A DNA stretch of 64,000 nt from Ruminococcaceae bacterium UBA5406 (GTDB lineage: Bacteria > Bacillota > Clostridia > Oscillospirales > Acutalibacteraceae), in NCBI GenBank assembly GCA_002407675.1, contig DHNW01000010.1, positions 1 to 64,000 of the forward strand, given 5' to 3'. The notes below the pieces were generated by a model. The model did not search any database and had not been told where the DNA came from. It worked only from the letters and a program-made list of their open reading frames with translations. Shown one piece after another: positions 25,949 to 33,854 of this stretch; positions within the stretch are counted from its first letter, which is position 1; each line of letters begins with the position of its first letter. The position numbers and the translations under genes are program-made.

Positions 25949-26080
25949 TTAGCCGCAGCTAATAGGGCCGCAGCAGCAGCGCCAGCAGCGGCAGCGAGGA
26001 TCCCAGGCCCATCCGCAGCGGCAGGGGCGGCAGCAGCGGCAGCGGCAACAACGGCAGCAGCAGAAGCAATTACAGCACAT
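25949..26080 (-). CDS. Cysteine-rich 43-residue peptide
   Basis: A short gene encoding a 43-residue peptide, 19 of them Cys, with most of the rest Arg, Gly, Pro and Trp. It begins MCCNCFCCCRCC and ends CCCGPISCG, with a central GWAWDPR. AAAGGAG lies 9 nt before the ATG at 26080; a second in-frame ATG at 26086 sits too close to that site. The TGC/CGC repetition makes the opposite strand read as an alanine-rich ORF, which is a shadow. No hydrophobic signal is present, so a role in metal binding or disulfide cross-linking, for example in a spore coat, is a guess. It has promoter-like boxes upstream and a hairpin downstream. Confidence 0.6.
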   Translation of the reverse strand: MCCNCFCCCRCCRCRCCRPCRCGWAWDPRCRCWRCCCGPISCG

Positions 26081-26112
26081 ATTCATTGTCTCCTTTATTG
26101 GGGTCCTTCTAT

Positions 26113-26140
26113 ATTATGAAAGTGCGGCAAAACTTGCCAA
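26113..26140 (-). promoter_or_regulatory. Promoter of the Cys-rich peptide gene
   Basis: On the minus strand TTGGCA (26140-26135), 16 nt, CATAAT (26118-26113). The -10 region also reads CATAATATA, which fits the CATANNNTA pattern of sigma K, but no matching -35 is obvious. A small palindrome GGCAAAACTTGCC overlaps the -35. Confidence 0.45.
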
Positions 26141-26214
26141 TATTCGATAAAAAAATACACTTAAAATATTCAATCGATGTATTTTACACGCAGCTTGCGC
26201 AGGCTGTAGACAAA

Positions 26215-26907
26215 TTATGGACGCTCCCTTACACTTTGCAGCATATTGCTGCTCCAGTCCTTCAATATCTCAAAATAGTTCTGTGGATGTTTTCTGCGGT
26301 CTTCCTTTAAAGAGTCCCAACGAATTAACGTGGTAAGGACAAGCTTTCCCTCATTGTTTAGATGGGGAAGCAATTCCGCTTTGGTGGGAATATATTGGTG
26401 ACCTTTCAGATAAAACCATTCCTGCAAAACATAAAAAGAGGTTTTATAAGCCATGCGCAGATTTTCCGCTTCCACTTCTGGTTCGGCACCATACAGAAAT
26501 CGATGGCAGGTTTCATGATAAATAGCAGATGCCATGTTCCGAATGTTGTCCCTGATATCATGATCAGTCGGTTCTTTGATGATTCCTTTCAGAGAACCAT
26601 AATAAACTTTACATCCTTTGGTAAACTGGAAAAGTTCGTGCGGCGGCCATGAAGCCATTTCATTTTTTCCACAGATAAATCCACAGGCTTTTTCCTGATA
26701 CGGCATGCTTTGAATGATACGGCGGTACACATTCAGGTCATTTATTGAAAGGCAATCCAATACAACATTAACATCAATATCGCTGTTTTCCGTTGCTTCT
26801 CCTCTTGCATAGCTCCCAGTATGTCCGATATACAAAACCCTGTTGCCGAAAGTCTTGCGAATACGTTCTACAAGCAGTTCAAGCCATTTATCGGAATTAA
26901 AACTCAT
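26215..26907 (-). CDS. Nucleotidyltransferase-domain protein
   Basis: A 230-residue protein. The N-terminal domain has the polymerase-beta-like signature GSYARGEATENSDIDVNVV (GS-x-DxD) near residue 31, with two metal-binding Asp. The C-terminal part is all helical (~110-215), as in kanamycin/streptomycin nucleotidyltransferase relatives. It might modify a small molecule or be a free-standing MNT-like enzyme, but no HEPN partner is adjacent. AGGT-rich leader (ATGGAGGTATCTC) before the ATG. It has its own promoter and ends 135 bp before the Cys-rich peptide gene. Confidence 0.78.
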   Translation of the reverse strand: MSFNSDKWLELLVERIRKTFGNRVLYIGHTGSYARGEATENSDIDVNVVLDCLSINDLNVYRRIIQSMPYQEKACGFICGKNEMASWPPHELFQFTKGCKVYYGSLKGIIKEPTDHDIRDNIRNMASAIYHETCHRFLYGAEPEVEAENLRMAYKTSFYVLQEWFYLKGHQYIPTKAELLPHLNNEGKLVLTTLIRWDSLKEDRRKHPQNYFEILKDWSSNMLQSVRERP

Positions 26908-26974
26908 GAGATACCTCCATTGTAAATCCGTTATTCAGTTCCTTTTTATACGTATTCTGCTTTTCATTATATGC

Positions 26975-27003
26975 TTTATATGCTTTCCAGATGCAGTATT
27001 CAA
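26975..27003 (-). promoter_or_regulatory. Promoter of the nucleotidyltransferase gene
   Basis: On the minus strand TTGAAT (27003-26998), 17 nt, TATAAA (26980-26975), 68 nt before the start codon. Confidence 0.55.
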
Positions 27004-27148
27004 TCAGACATCCAGAAGAAAGATTTTCTTGTAGAGAGATTAAAGAGCAAATGTCCGCTGAGAATTCGTTAAGAAAATTCTGCAACGCAGGTTTGTGTTA
27101 GCTTTTAAAGAAAATTTCTATAACTTGCCATGAAAACAGGGCCGTGAT

Positions 27149-27925
27149 CTATTTAAATATTTCCATGCCGCCCATCACCACGATCATGAAAAAAAGCACC
27201 GGCTGAAGGACCTTTTCCAGCTTTTGTTTGTTGATCTGCTTGAGAAGAATCGGACCCACAAAAGCGCCGCAAACGGTTCCAATTGTCAGTAATCCAACGA
27301 GCTTCCAGTCAATTGTCCCAATGCCGAGGTGAGTCAGAAATCCGGTTACGGCAATTCCGAAAAGCACCAGAACGGATGTTCCCACCGTTTCAAGCGCCTG
27401 GCAACCGAGAATCATAAGCCCTGCAATGATTGGGCCTCCGCCGCTCAGACCGACAAGACCGGACATGATTCCGCCCAGCAGGCCAAAGCAAACGGCTTTG
27501 ACGGTATTGGATTTGCTGCTGGTTGAACCAGCGCTTAGCGAATTGCCCTTTTTCTGCTTCTTTCTAATGTACGAAACGAGCATCTGCACGGCCAGTAGCA
27601 GCAGAATCAGGCCGGTGATTTTGTTATACAGGTTTTCCGGAAGAAAGCCGGAACACAGAGAACCCACAATGGAGCCGGCTGCGCCGCCGATCAGCATGGT
27701 GAGCCCAAAACGCCAATTTACATTTCCTGCTTTCCAATGGCTGAAAGTTCCTACGGCCGTTGTAGGAATCGTGGTTGCCAGCGAGGTGGTCGCCGCAATG
27801 GCAGGTGGAATGTTGAAGAATGCGGTCAGAATGCCTACATAGACGGCTCCGCCGCCGCCCCCAAGAGAGATAATCAGCAGACCTACGATAAATCCAACGA
27901 TTGGCAAAGCAATATATGGAGCCAT
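27149..27925 (-). CDS. TauE/SafE-family anion exporter
   Basis: A 258-residue membrane protein with about seven to eight segments. Family blocks are GFIVGLLIISLGGGGGAVYVGIL near the N-terminus and its repeat GLLGGIMSGLVGLSGGGPIIAGLMIL in the middle; these duplicated glycine-rich loops form the transport site. Members move sulfite, sulfoacetate, taurine-derived or other organosulfur anions. It starts 1 nt after the TetR stop, so the pair is an operon and the regulator probably controls it. The substrate is not known. Confidence 0.88.
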   Translation of the reverse strand: MAPYIALPIVGFIVGLLIISLGGGGGAVYVGILTAFFNIPPAIAATTSLATTIPTTAVGTFSHWKAGNVNWRFGLTMLIGGAAGSIVGSLCSGFLPENLYNKITGLILLLLAVQMLVSYIRKKQKKGNSLSAGSTSSKSNTVKAVCFGLLGGIMSGLVGLSGGGPIIAGLMILGCQALETVGTSVLVLFGIAVTGFLTHLGIGTIDWKLVGLLTIGTVCGAFVGPILLKQINKQKLEKVLQPVLFFMIVVMGGMEIFK

Positions 27926-27926
27926 A

Positions 27927-28502
27927 TTACGGATTCTCCTTAACAGTCAGAGTGGAAAGAAAGCGCCTGACAAGATGTTCGTAGCTTTTATCCACATTTG
28001 CGTCTGTGCCTTGAAAAAAACCCGCTTCTTCCAGCGAGACGAATCCATGAAGCACGCTTCGGAATCCGCGGACGAAATGAATGGTATTCTCTTTGCTGTA
28101 ATGATACGGTTCCATCACCTGATACAGAATCCGAACGACAGCGTGGCCGGCCTCCTGAACGCCGCTGTCGCTGTAATTTGGATACCGCAGAATTGCTTTG
28201 TAAAGTTCCGGATTTTCTTTTGCAAATTTCCGGTAAGCCACAGCGATTGCCATAAACGCTTCACTTTTCGACCGGCCAACAGCCGCATTGCGCACGGCGC
28301 TTTCCAGTCTTGCAATCGCGAGCTTTGCTAGGCCGGTAGAAAGCCCCTGAAATCCGTTTAGATGGTTATACAGCGACGGAGATTTTACTCCCAGACGGTC
28401 TGCAACTTGGCTTAATGAGACATTTTCAAGTCCTTTCTCTTCCGCCAATTCTGCTGCGGCGTTCAGAATGATCTGCGCATCAAGTCCTCTTTTTGCACTC
28501 AT
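27927..28502 (-). CDS. TetR/AcrR-family repressor
   Basis: A 191-residue regulator. HTH at ~8-55 with ILNAAAELAEEKGLENVSLSQVADRLGVKSPSLYNHLNG. The C-terminal ligand domain contains ALYRYPN-type and HGFVSLEEAGFF segments, like the WHG subgroup. GGAGG lies 7 nt before the ATG. It precedes a TauE-type exporter by 1 nt. A 19-bp palindrome sits precisely between the -35 and -10 of its promoter, so autoregulation is very likely. Confidence 0.9.
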   Translation of the reverse strand: MSAKRGLDAQIILNAAAELAEEKGLENVSLSQVADRLGVKSPSLYNHLNGFQGLSTGLAKLAIARLESAVRNAAVGRSKSEAFMAIAVAYRKFAKENPELYKAILRYPNYSDSGVQEAGHAVVRILYQVMEPYHYSKENTIHFVRGFRSVLHGFVSLEEAGFFQGTDANVDKSYEHLVRRFLSTLTVKENP

Positions 28503-28636
28503 TTTTTATCCTCCGTATGGATTTTTCTGCTTTGTTGTTCCGCAGAGGTCCGGCAGCCGCTTTTTCATTTGACCGCTGTTCCTTGTCTGCCAACTGCATA
28601 CTGCACGATATGAATTGTTAAAGCTATAATAAATAA

Positions 28637-28665
28637 AATATAAACTAATATAATTAGTTTGTCAA
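28637..28665 (-). promoter_or_regulatory. tetR-tauE promoter with embedded operator
   Basis: On the minus strand TTGACA (28665-28660), exactly 17 nt, TATATT (28642-28637). The spacer is filled by a perfect palindrome, AAACTAAT-3-ATTAGTTT at 28642-28660, that touches both boxes. This is a textbook position for a TetR dimer. The transcript would have a ~125-nt leader. Confidence 0.8.
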
Positions 28666-28726
28666 TAGTTTGTCGCATGTTTGCCTTTTTGCGGTATTTT
28701 TTCCTGTTTGCATGAATGCTTCCAAT

Positions 28727-28753
28727 AGGCGGCCGATAAAATTCAGGCCGCCT
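28727..28753. other. GC-rich hairpin between tetR and DUF4405
   Basis: AGGCGGCC (28727-28734) pairs perfectly with GGCCGCCT (28746-28753) across 11 nt. No T-run follows on either strand. It lies upstream of the DUF4405 promoter, in the 357-bp divergent gap that otherwise holds only the two promoters. Confidence 0.4.
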
Positions 28754-28758
28754 CGGGA

Positions 28759-28787
28759 TTGCTGCCTTTCTTAGATATTTTTATAAT
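28759..28787 (+). promoter_or_regulatory. Promoter of the DUF4405 gene
   Basis: TTGCTG (28759-28764), 17 nt, perfect TATAAT (28782-28787), 71 nt before the start. Confidence 0.6.
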
Positions 28788-28858
28788 GAGGTTTTCTATA
28801 GAATTCAAATATTCGGTTAAAATTAAGATCAGATATTAAAGCAAACAAGGTGATGGTA

Positions 28859-29680
28859 ATGAAAAAAAACTGGGTTAAACTGATTCTCGACATTGCTATG
28901 GCGATCGTGTTTGCCTTGTTGTTCAACCACAGGGTGGTAACAGGGCTGAATTTCCATGAAATTGCGGGGCTTGCGATTGGAGTGCTGTTTATCGTTCATA
29001 TGCTGTTAAACCGCAAATGGATTTCTAGAGTTTCCCGCAAATTATTCTGCAGCCAAGTTAAAACCAAGACGAAAATCGGGTATGTCGTTGATGCTCTGCT
29101 TTTACTCAGTATGGCCGTCATTCTTGTTTCGGGGATCGGTATTTCTAAAATCCTGTTTCCCAGCAATAGATTAAGCAGCGTGCCATCTTTAAGAGGTTTG
29201 CACGTTTCTGCTGCCTATTTCGCTCTGGCACTAATCGGAATCCATGTAGGACTGCACTGGAAATGGATTATGAGCATGTTAAAAAAAGCGGTTCGGATGA
29301 AACGAAGCACAAAAGCCCTTGCGTTTACCGCGCGGATCCTTGCCGCCGTGATCTTTGCAGCGGGCGTATACAACATGGCGCAGGTCAACTATTTCAGCCA
29401 ATTGGCCAACATCGGCAGTGTATTCGGAAATTCTCAGCAATCGCAGAATTACGGTGATTCTCAACACGACGGCGGGCATTATCGGGGAGGTGGAACCTCA
29501 GCAGATCAGAAAGGTCAATCCGCTGGCCATGGTTTACAGGGACAGACAAGCCCCAACATCCTTTTTTTAATTTATGAATTTTGGAGTATCGGCTCTGTAT
29601 TTGTCATCATCACTTATTATCTGGAAAGGATGATAAAACGAAGGTCAAAACAGCCCCCCACTTCTTGTATAACGGCATAA
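28859..29680 (+). CDS. DUF4405-type membrane protein, probable b-type cytochrome
   Basis: A 273-residue protein with about five membrane segments. Two helices each carry histidines 14 apart: His33 and His47 (FHEIAGLAIGVLFIVH), and His115 and His129 (LHVSAAYFALALIGIH), plus His133. H-x13-H on two helices is the arrangement that ligates two hemes in cytochrome b, so heme binding is a reasonable inference. Before the last segment lies a low-complexity loop rich in Gly, Gln, His and Ser (~185-235). ATG at 28859 with AAGGTG upstream. No redox partner is adjacent; the divergent tetR-tauE pair may be unrelated. Confidence 0.72.
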   Translation: MKKNWVKLILDIAMAIVFALLFNHRVVTGLNFHEIAGLAIGVLFIVHMLLNRKWISRVSRKLFCSQVKTKTKIGYVVDALLLLSMAVILVSGIGISKILFPSNRLSSVPSLRGLHVSAAYFALALIGIHVGLHWKWIMSMLKKAVRMKRSTKALAFTARILAAVIFAAGVYNMAQVNYFSQLANIGSVFGNSQQSQNYGDSQHDGGHYRGGGTSADQKGQSAGHGLQGQTSPNILFLIYEFWSIGSVFVIITYYLERMIKRRSKQPPTSCITA

Positions 29681-30106
29681 GCGGTACGGGATCAGGTGGA
29701 TTCGGCTTTGCTTCAGCAATTCATTATGCGTGTCCGATTTTACGATCAGTTGCCGTTGAATGATAATTTGACCGGCGGTTTCGATCGTGTTCTTAATTAC
29801 AAAAAACACAATATACAATATAAATTTGATACTGAAGCATAGAAATTTATTACTTTTTTATAGACAAATCTCCACAGCAAAAAATATTAGGTTTATTTTG
29901 AATGCGGTTTGTGCTATACTATTACAGTCAGTGTTCTCTTATGGGAGCATTTTGATTGGCCAAATGAATTTTATTGGAATGTTATGGACGGTCAAATCTG
30001 GTAATATAGTTGGAGGAGCGTTTCAGACCGTCTGTAAAATGGATTATGCTCCAGCGCTGCGGGCAATAGAATTGCCAGAGATGATTTTTTGTATTGGAGT
30101 AATGGT
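29681..30106 (+). other. Long structured leader region of the epimerase/dehydratase gene
   Basis: A 426-bp stretch without a credible gene. A -10 TATACT lies at 29915-29920 with a weak -35. The ~180 nt that follow contain interleaved complements: GACGGTC (29987-29993) with GACCGTC (30026-30032), and GGAGC (30015-30019) with GCTCC (30048-30052), a pseudoknot topology; then GGCAAT/ATTGCC (30062-30076) and a T6 run at 30085-30090. This may be a regulatory leader. An in-frame-looking 107-codon ORF here lacks a ribosome site and conserved content. Confidence 0.4.
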
Positions 30107-32005
30107 ATGAGAAGTAGAAGGATGGGAATGAAAGCCCTGATCCCACAAATATTAATTGATATATTCTGTATTTTTTTCAGTTATTGGCTTGCATTTGTTC
30201 TTCGTTTTCAGGAAGACGGCGGCATACCGTTTTACTATGTAGATTCTTTCCGCATCAGTATTCCGTGGGTTACGCTGGTCTGCATTGCTGTTTTTGCCTT
30301 ATTTCGTTTTTACAGCACTATGTGGCAGTTCGCCAGCTTGGAAGAACTGCTTCAGATTTTTTTTGGGACAAGCGCGGCCTGCCTTCTAACGCTGATTTTG
30401 GGTTACAAAGCGTTCCCAAATCTGCTTTCTGCAGAGAGGTACCCAAATTCTGTTTATGTCATTGGGTGGGTTTTAATGCTGTTTTTTGTGGGGGCATCCC
30501 GGTTCAGCATTCGGCTGGCCAGCCGCAAAAAGCATAGAAAATCTTCTTCTTGTGACACAGATGTTAATCCGCTGCGCGTGATGATCGTTGGGGCCGGAGA
30601 GATGGGCTCCATGGTGATTAAAGATATGAAAAACGCGCCGCAGTCGAAAGGAATTCCGGTTGTAGCTATAGACGACGATAAGAAAAAGCGCGGCACCCGC
30701 ATCCATGGGGTCAAGGTGGCCGGCGGGCGTGAAAGCATCCCCAAAATGGTAATGCGCTATCAGGTTGATGAAATTATTCTAGCCATTGCAACTGCAAGGC
30801 CGGCGGATAAACATGCCATTTTGAAAATCTGCACAAAAACAGGCTGCCGCCTTAAAACGATTCCTTCCCTCTATGAGATCGTGGAAGGCAGCGAAGATCC
30901 TCGTCATGTCCGTGATGTAAATGTACTTGATTTGCTGGAGAGAGACGAAATCAATTTAAACACAGAAGAAGTCAGCGGTTATCTCAAGAACAAAACGGTT
31001 CTCGTTACGGGGGGCGGCGGTTCTATCGGCAGTGAGCTGTGCCGTCAAATTGCCTGGTTCCACCCTAAAAAGCTCGTTGTTCTGGAAATATATGAAAACA
31101 ATGCGTATGAGCTTCAAAATGAGTTGCTACGCCGCTTTCCCAAGTTGGATATGGAAGTTATTATCGGTTCTGTCCGTGATAAAGCACGCATTGATCATAT
31201 TTTCGACCGCCTCCGTCCGGATGTTGTATTTCATGCGGCGGCTCACAAACATGTGCCGCTGATGGAGCTCAGTCCCGGAGAAGCGGTGAAAAACAATGTG
31301 TTTGGCACCCTGAATGTTGCCCAGGTATGCGATAAATACGGCGTTAAACGGATGGTCTTGATTTCCACCGATAAAGCTGTCAATCCAACCAGCGTTATGG
31401 GAGCGACGAAACGAATCTGCGAACTGATCGTTCAGTATTACAGCCGTCACAGCAAAACGGGCTTCGTTGCCGTACGTTTCGGGAATGTTCTTGGCAGCAG
31501 CGGAAGCGTTATCCCGCTGTTCAAGCGCCAAATTGCCGAAGGCGGCCCTGTTACTGTTACCCATCCGGATATTGTGCGGTATTTTATGACGATTCCAGAA
31601 GCGTCCCGCCTGGTCATTCAAGCCGGAGGCATGGCAAAGGGTGGCGAAATATTTGTATTGGATATGGGCCGTCCGGTTAAAATCGTCGATCTTGCCAGGA
31701 ATCTGATCCGTCTTTCCGGCTATAAACCGGATGTGGATATTAAAATTAAATATACCGGTTTGCGCCCGGGCGAAAAACTGTATGAAGAGCTTCTTCTGGA
31801 CAGCGAGGGCGGATGCAAAAAAACGTCTCATGAAAGAATTTATATAGGAAATCCGATTCCGTTTAATGAAGCCACCTTTTTGAATGATATTGAGGAGCTT
31901 CGAAAAGTTGCCGGCGTTGACAATGTTAAAATGATGGAAATTATTCATAGGCTTGTGCCAACTTACACCGGTCATGCTGAAAAGACCGATTTGCTTGCAC
32001 AGTAA
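30107..32005 (+). CDS. Membrane NDP-sugar 4,6-dehydratase (PglF/EpsC type)
   Basis: A 632-residue polysaccharide-biosynthesis protein. Four N-terminal membrane segments (~8-120), then a first nucleotide-binding fold (VMIVGAGEMGSMVIKDM, ~160) and a second SDR fold (VLVTGGGGSIGSELCRQI, ~295). The catalytic region reads STDKAVNPTSVMGATKR, with Met in place of the usual SDR tyrosine, as in PglF/FlaA1-type inverting or retaining dehydratases. It should make a UDP-4-keto-6-deoxy-HexNAc for glycans. GGAG lies 7 nt before the ATG; the TTG at 30089 is less likely. It stands alone, apart from a downstream NYN gene 48 nt away. Confidence 0.88.
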   Translation: MRSRRMGMKALIPQILIDIFCIFFSYWLAFVLRFQEDGGIPFYYVDSFRISIPWVTLVCIAVFALFRFYSTMWQFASLEELLQIFFGTSAACLLTLILGYKAFPNLLSAERYPNSVYVIGWVLMLFFVGASRFSIRLASRKKHRKSSSCDTDVNPLRVMIVGAGEMGSMVIKDMKNAPQSKGIPVVAIDDDKKKRGTRIHGVKVAGGRESIPKMVMRYQVDEIILAIATARPADKHAILKICTKTGCRLKTIPSLYEIVEGSEDPRHVRDVNVLDLLERDEINLNTEEVSGYLKNKTVLVTGGGGSIGSELCRQIAWFHPKKLVVLEIYENNAYELQNELLRRFPKLDMEVIIGSVRDKARIDHIFDRLRPDVVFHAAAHKHVPLMELSPGEAVKNNVFGTLNVAQVCDKYGVKRMVLISTDKAVNPTSVMGATKRICELIVQYYSRHSKTGFVAVRFGNVLGSSGSVIPLFKRQIAEGGPVTVTHPDIVRYFMTIPEASRLVIQAGGMAKGGEIFVLDMGRPVKIVDLARNLIRLSGYKPDVDIKIKYTGLRPGEKLYEELLLDSEGGCKKTSHERIYIGNPIPFNEATFLNDIEELRKVAGVDNVKMMEIIHRLVPTYTGHAEKTDLLAQ

Positions 32006-32053
32006 GCATGCTCTTGGCAAGAAAACACATTTTTGGACTGAGGGAGGATTGTC

Positions 32054-32806
32054 ATGGCGGATGAGAAACGGTTTGCTGTTTTAATTGACGCGGATAATGT
32101 ATCGGAGAAGTATATCAAATTTATTTTAGATGAAATTTCCAATGATGGTGTGGTGACAATCAAGCGAATTTATGGGGACTGGACCCGATCCGCGATGAAT
32201 TCGTGGAAAAATGTGCTGCTGGATAATTCCATCACCCCAATTCAGCAGTATGGTTATACAACCGGAAAAAATGCGACCGATTCTGCCATGATCATTGATG
32301 CAATGGATATCCTTTATGCTGGGAATATCGAAGGATTCTGCATTGTATCCAGCGACAGCGATTTTACCCGGCTGGCTTCCCGCCTGCGGGAATCGGGGAT
32401 GATTGTTGTCGGCATGGGTGAAAAAAAGACACCCAGCCCGTTTATTGCTGCGTGCAATAAATTTAAGTATCTTGAGGTGCTTGCACAGGATGTGATTCCC
32501 CCAAGTAATTCTGATGAGAAGGTTCAGAATATTTCCGGGTTGGATTATACGTCGCTGGATGCCGTTCGAAATACGGTTTTGACCATTGTGGAAGAAACGT
32601 CAGATGACGATGGATGGGCTTCGCTCGGCGATATCGGGAATATTTTGACCAAACGTTATCCCGATTTTGATGTGCGGAATTATGGCTTTAAAAAACTTAC
32701 GCCTTTTATCAAATCTTTGAAAATTTTCGATATCCGCGCCGTACGGGGAAAAGACGGCCGTGTCCGTCTCATGTACGTCCGGGAAAAGACACATGAAAAG
32801 TATTAA
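32054..32806 (+). CDS. NYN-domain protein with OST-HTH/LOTUS domain
   Basis: A 250-residue protein. The N-terminal NYN (PIN-like) domain starts VLIDADNVSEKY and keeps the acidic residues of a metal-dependent ribonuclease fold, with the VSSDSDFTRLASRLRESG block near residue 97 (SDSD). A C-terminal OST-HTH/LOTUS winged helix occupies ~175-245 (DGWASLGDIGNILTKRYPDFDVRNYGFKKLTPFI) and would bind RNA. Proteins of this MARF1-like layout are common in bacteria but poorly characterised. GAGGGAGG precedes the ATG. Convergent with the glycan operon, 9 bp apart. Confidence 0.85.
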   Translation: MADEKRFAVLIDADNVSEKYIKFILDEISNDGVVTIKRIYGDWTRSAMNSWKNVLLDNSITPIQQYGYTTGKNATDSAMIIDAMDILYAGNIEGFCIVSSDSDFTRLASRLRESGMIVVGMGEKKTPSPFIAACNKFKYLEVLAQDVIPPSNSDEKVQNISGLDYTSLDAVRNTVLTIVEETSDDDGWASLGDIGNILTKRYPDFDVRNYGFKKLTPFIKSLKIFDIRAVRGKDGRVRLMYVREKTHEKY

Positions 32807-32814
32807 TTGCTGTT

Positions 32815-33834
32815 TCAGTCGTTTTGAGACCAGCCTTCTTTTTCGGCCGTTATGGCTGCAATCAGCCAGCAAATGATGCTTTCTGCTCCTTCATTTCCGT
32901 TCAGGCCGTTTTTTGTCAGGCCGTCTCGACATCCGCCGGTTTCAGGATCAATCAGGGAAAGATGCAGGGAATTTTGCCCTGTATACCACAGAAAGCAGCT
33001 TTTTGCGCACTGGAGATATTTTTTATTTCCCAGCGTTTGATAGGCTTTCAGACATGCCAGCATGGTGCAGCAGGCCTCAACCGGCTGTTCGTCGTAAGCA
33101 GAGGGAGATCCTCCGCGCACGAACCAGCCTTTGCAGCCAATGGGTTTGAAGAATCCATTTTTCATGGTGTTCTCCAGCAAAAAGTCCAGGCTTTCTGCAG
33201 CAATAGTACAGTTGTTTTTCTCGTTTCCACATGCGCAGAACAGAGCAAGCGGCAGAATGGCGCTGCAATAGGTCATGGTGGTTTCGAACCAGCGCCAGTC
33301 TTCCCGTCGGTTCTGTACATATGTATCCACAATGGAGTCCCTGAGCATTTGTGTGTAGAGGAGGGATTCCTTGCTTTTCCATAAGGACAGACCGACCAGC
33401 GCATAGGCTTTTCCTTTCAGGCAAGTGAGGCTGGAGCAGCTGGAGGCCGTTCGTGCCAGCAGCTTTTCGCAGCAGTCTCGGATAGATCCGGGCATCTGCG
33501 GATTTGCTGCTGTACAGCCGAGTGCCATCAGACAGCGCCCGAAACTGTCTTCGGAGCCGCGCTTTTCTAAAAAGTTTCGGTTGTAACCCATGAAATTCCG
33601 GAACCAGCGATCCTTTTCGGCATAAAGCAGAAAACCGAGGTAGCGTGCGGTCAGATTTTCATATTTCCATTCCGGAGAACGTCCGTACAGCATTGCGGCC
33701 ATAATCAATGCCCTTGCGTTGTCGTCGGAGGTGTAGCCTTCTTTAGGATCCGGTATTCCAAGCGTTGCGTGCTGAAGCATTCCGGTATCATCCGTGATGC
33801 GGAATACATACCGGTCATCAATCATTTTTTTCAC
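32815..33834 (-). CDS. Alpha/alpha-toroid glycan protein linked to GT4 and GH130
   Basis: A 339-residue, mostly helical protein. The N-terminus (TDDTGMLQHATLGIPDP and YTSDDNARALIMA) and repeated helical hairpins with conserved aromatic residues (WRWFETTMTYCSAILPLALF) suggest an (alpha/alpha)6 barrel like that of glycoside hydrolases or lyases. I do not recognise an assigned enzyme family. Homologues tend to be fused to or next to GT4 glycosyltransferases. Here it is the last gene of a GH130, nucleotidyltransferase, GT4, toroid operon, so it probably trims, binds or primes the same glycan. Cysteine content is high (about 14). Confidence 0.65.
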   Translation of the reverse strand: MKKMIDDRYVFRITDDTGMLQHATLGIPDPKEGYTSDDNARALIMAAMLYGRSPEWKYENLTARYLGFLLYAEKDRWFRNFMGYNRNFLEKRGSEDSFGRCLMALGCTAANPQMPGSIRDCCEKLLARTASSCSSLTCLKGKAYALVGLSLWKSKESLLYTQMLRDSIVDTYVQNRREDWRWFETTMTYCSAILPLALFCACGNEKNNCTIAAESLDFLLENTMKNGFFKPIGCKGWFVRGGSPSAYDEQPVEACCTMLACLKAYQTLGNKKYLQCAKSCFLWYTGQNSLHLSLIDPETGGCRDGLTKNGLNGNEGAESIICWLIAAITAEKEGWSQND

Positions 33835-33854
33835 TGTATCGTCCCTTCTTTAAT

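Noticed and set aside
25874..26119. Alanine-rich 81-residue plus-strand ORF
   Set aside because: It is the reverse reading of TGC/CGC codons of the Cys-rich peptide gene and runs through the ligA hairpin; no ribosome site.
26897..27085. 62-residue minus-strand ORF before the nucleotidyltransferase gene
   Set aside because: It begins with TTG without a ribosome site and contains the TTGAAT-N17-TATAAA promoter.
29787..30110. 107-residue ORF in the leader of the dehydratase gene
   Set aside because: No ribosome site, AT-driven composition, and it overlaps the promoter and structured leader.
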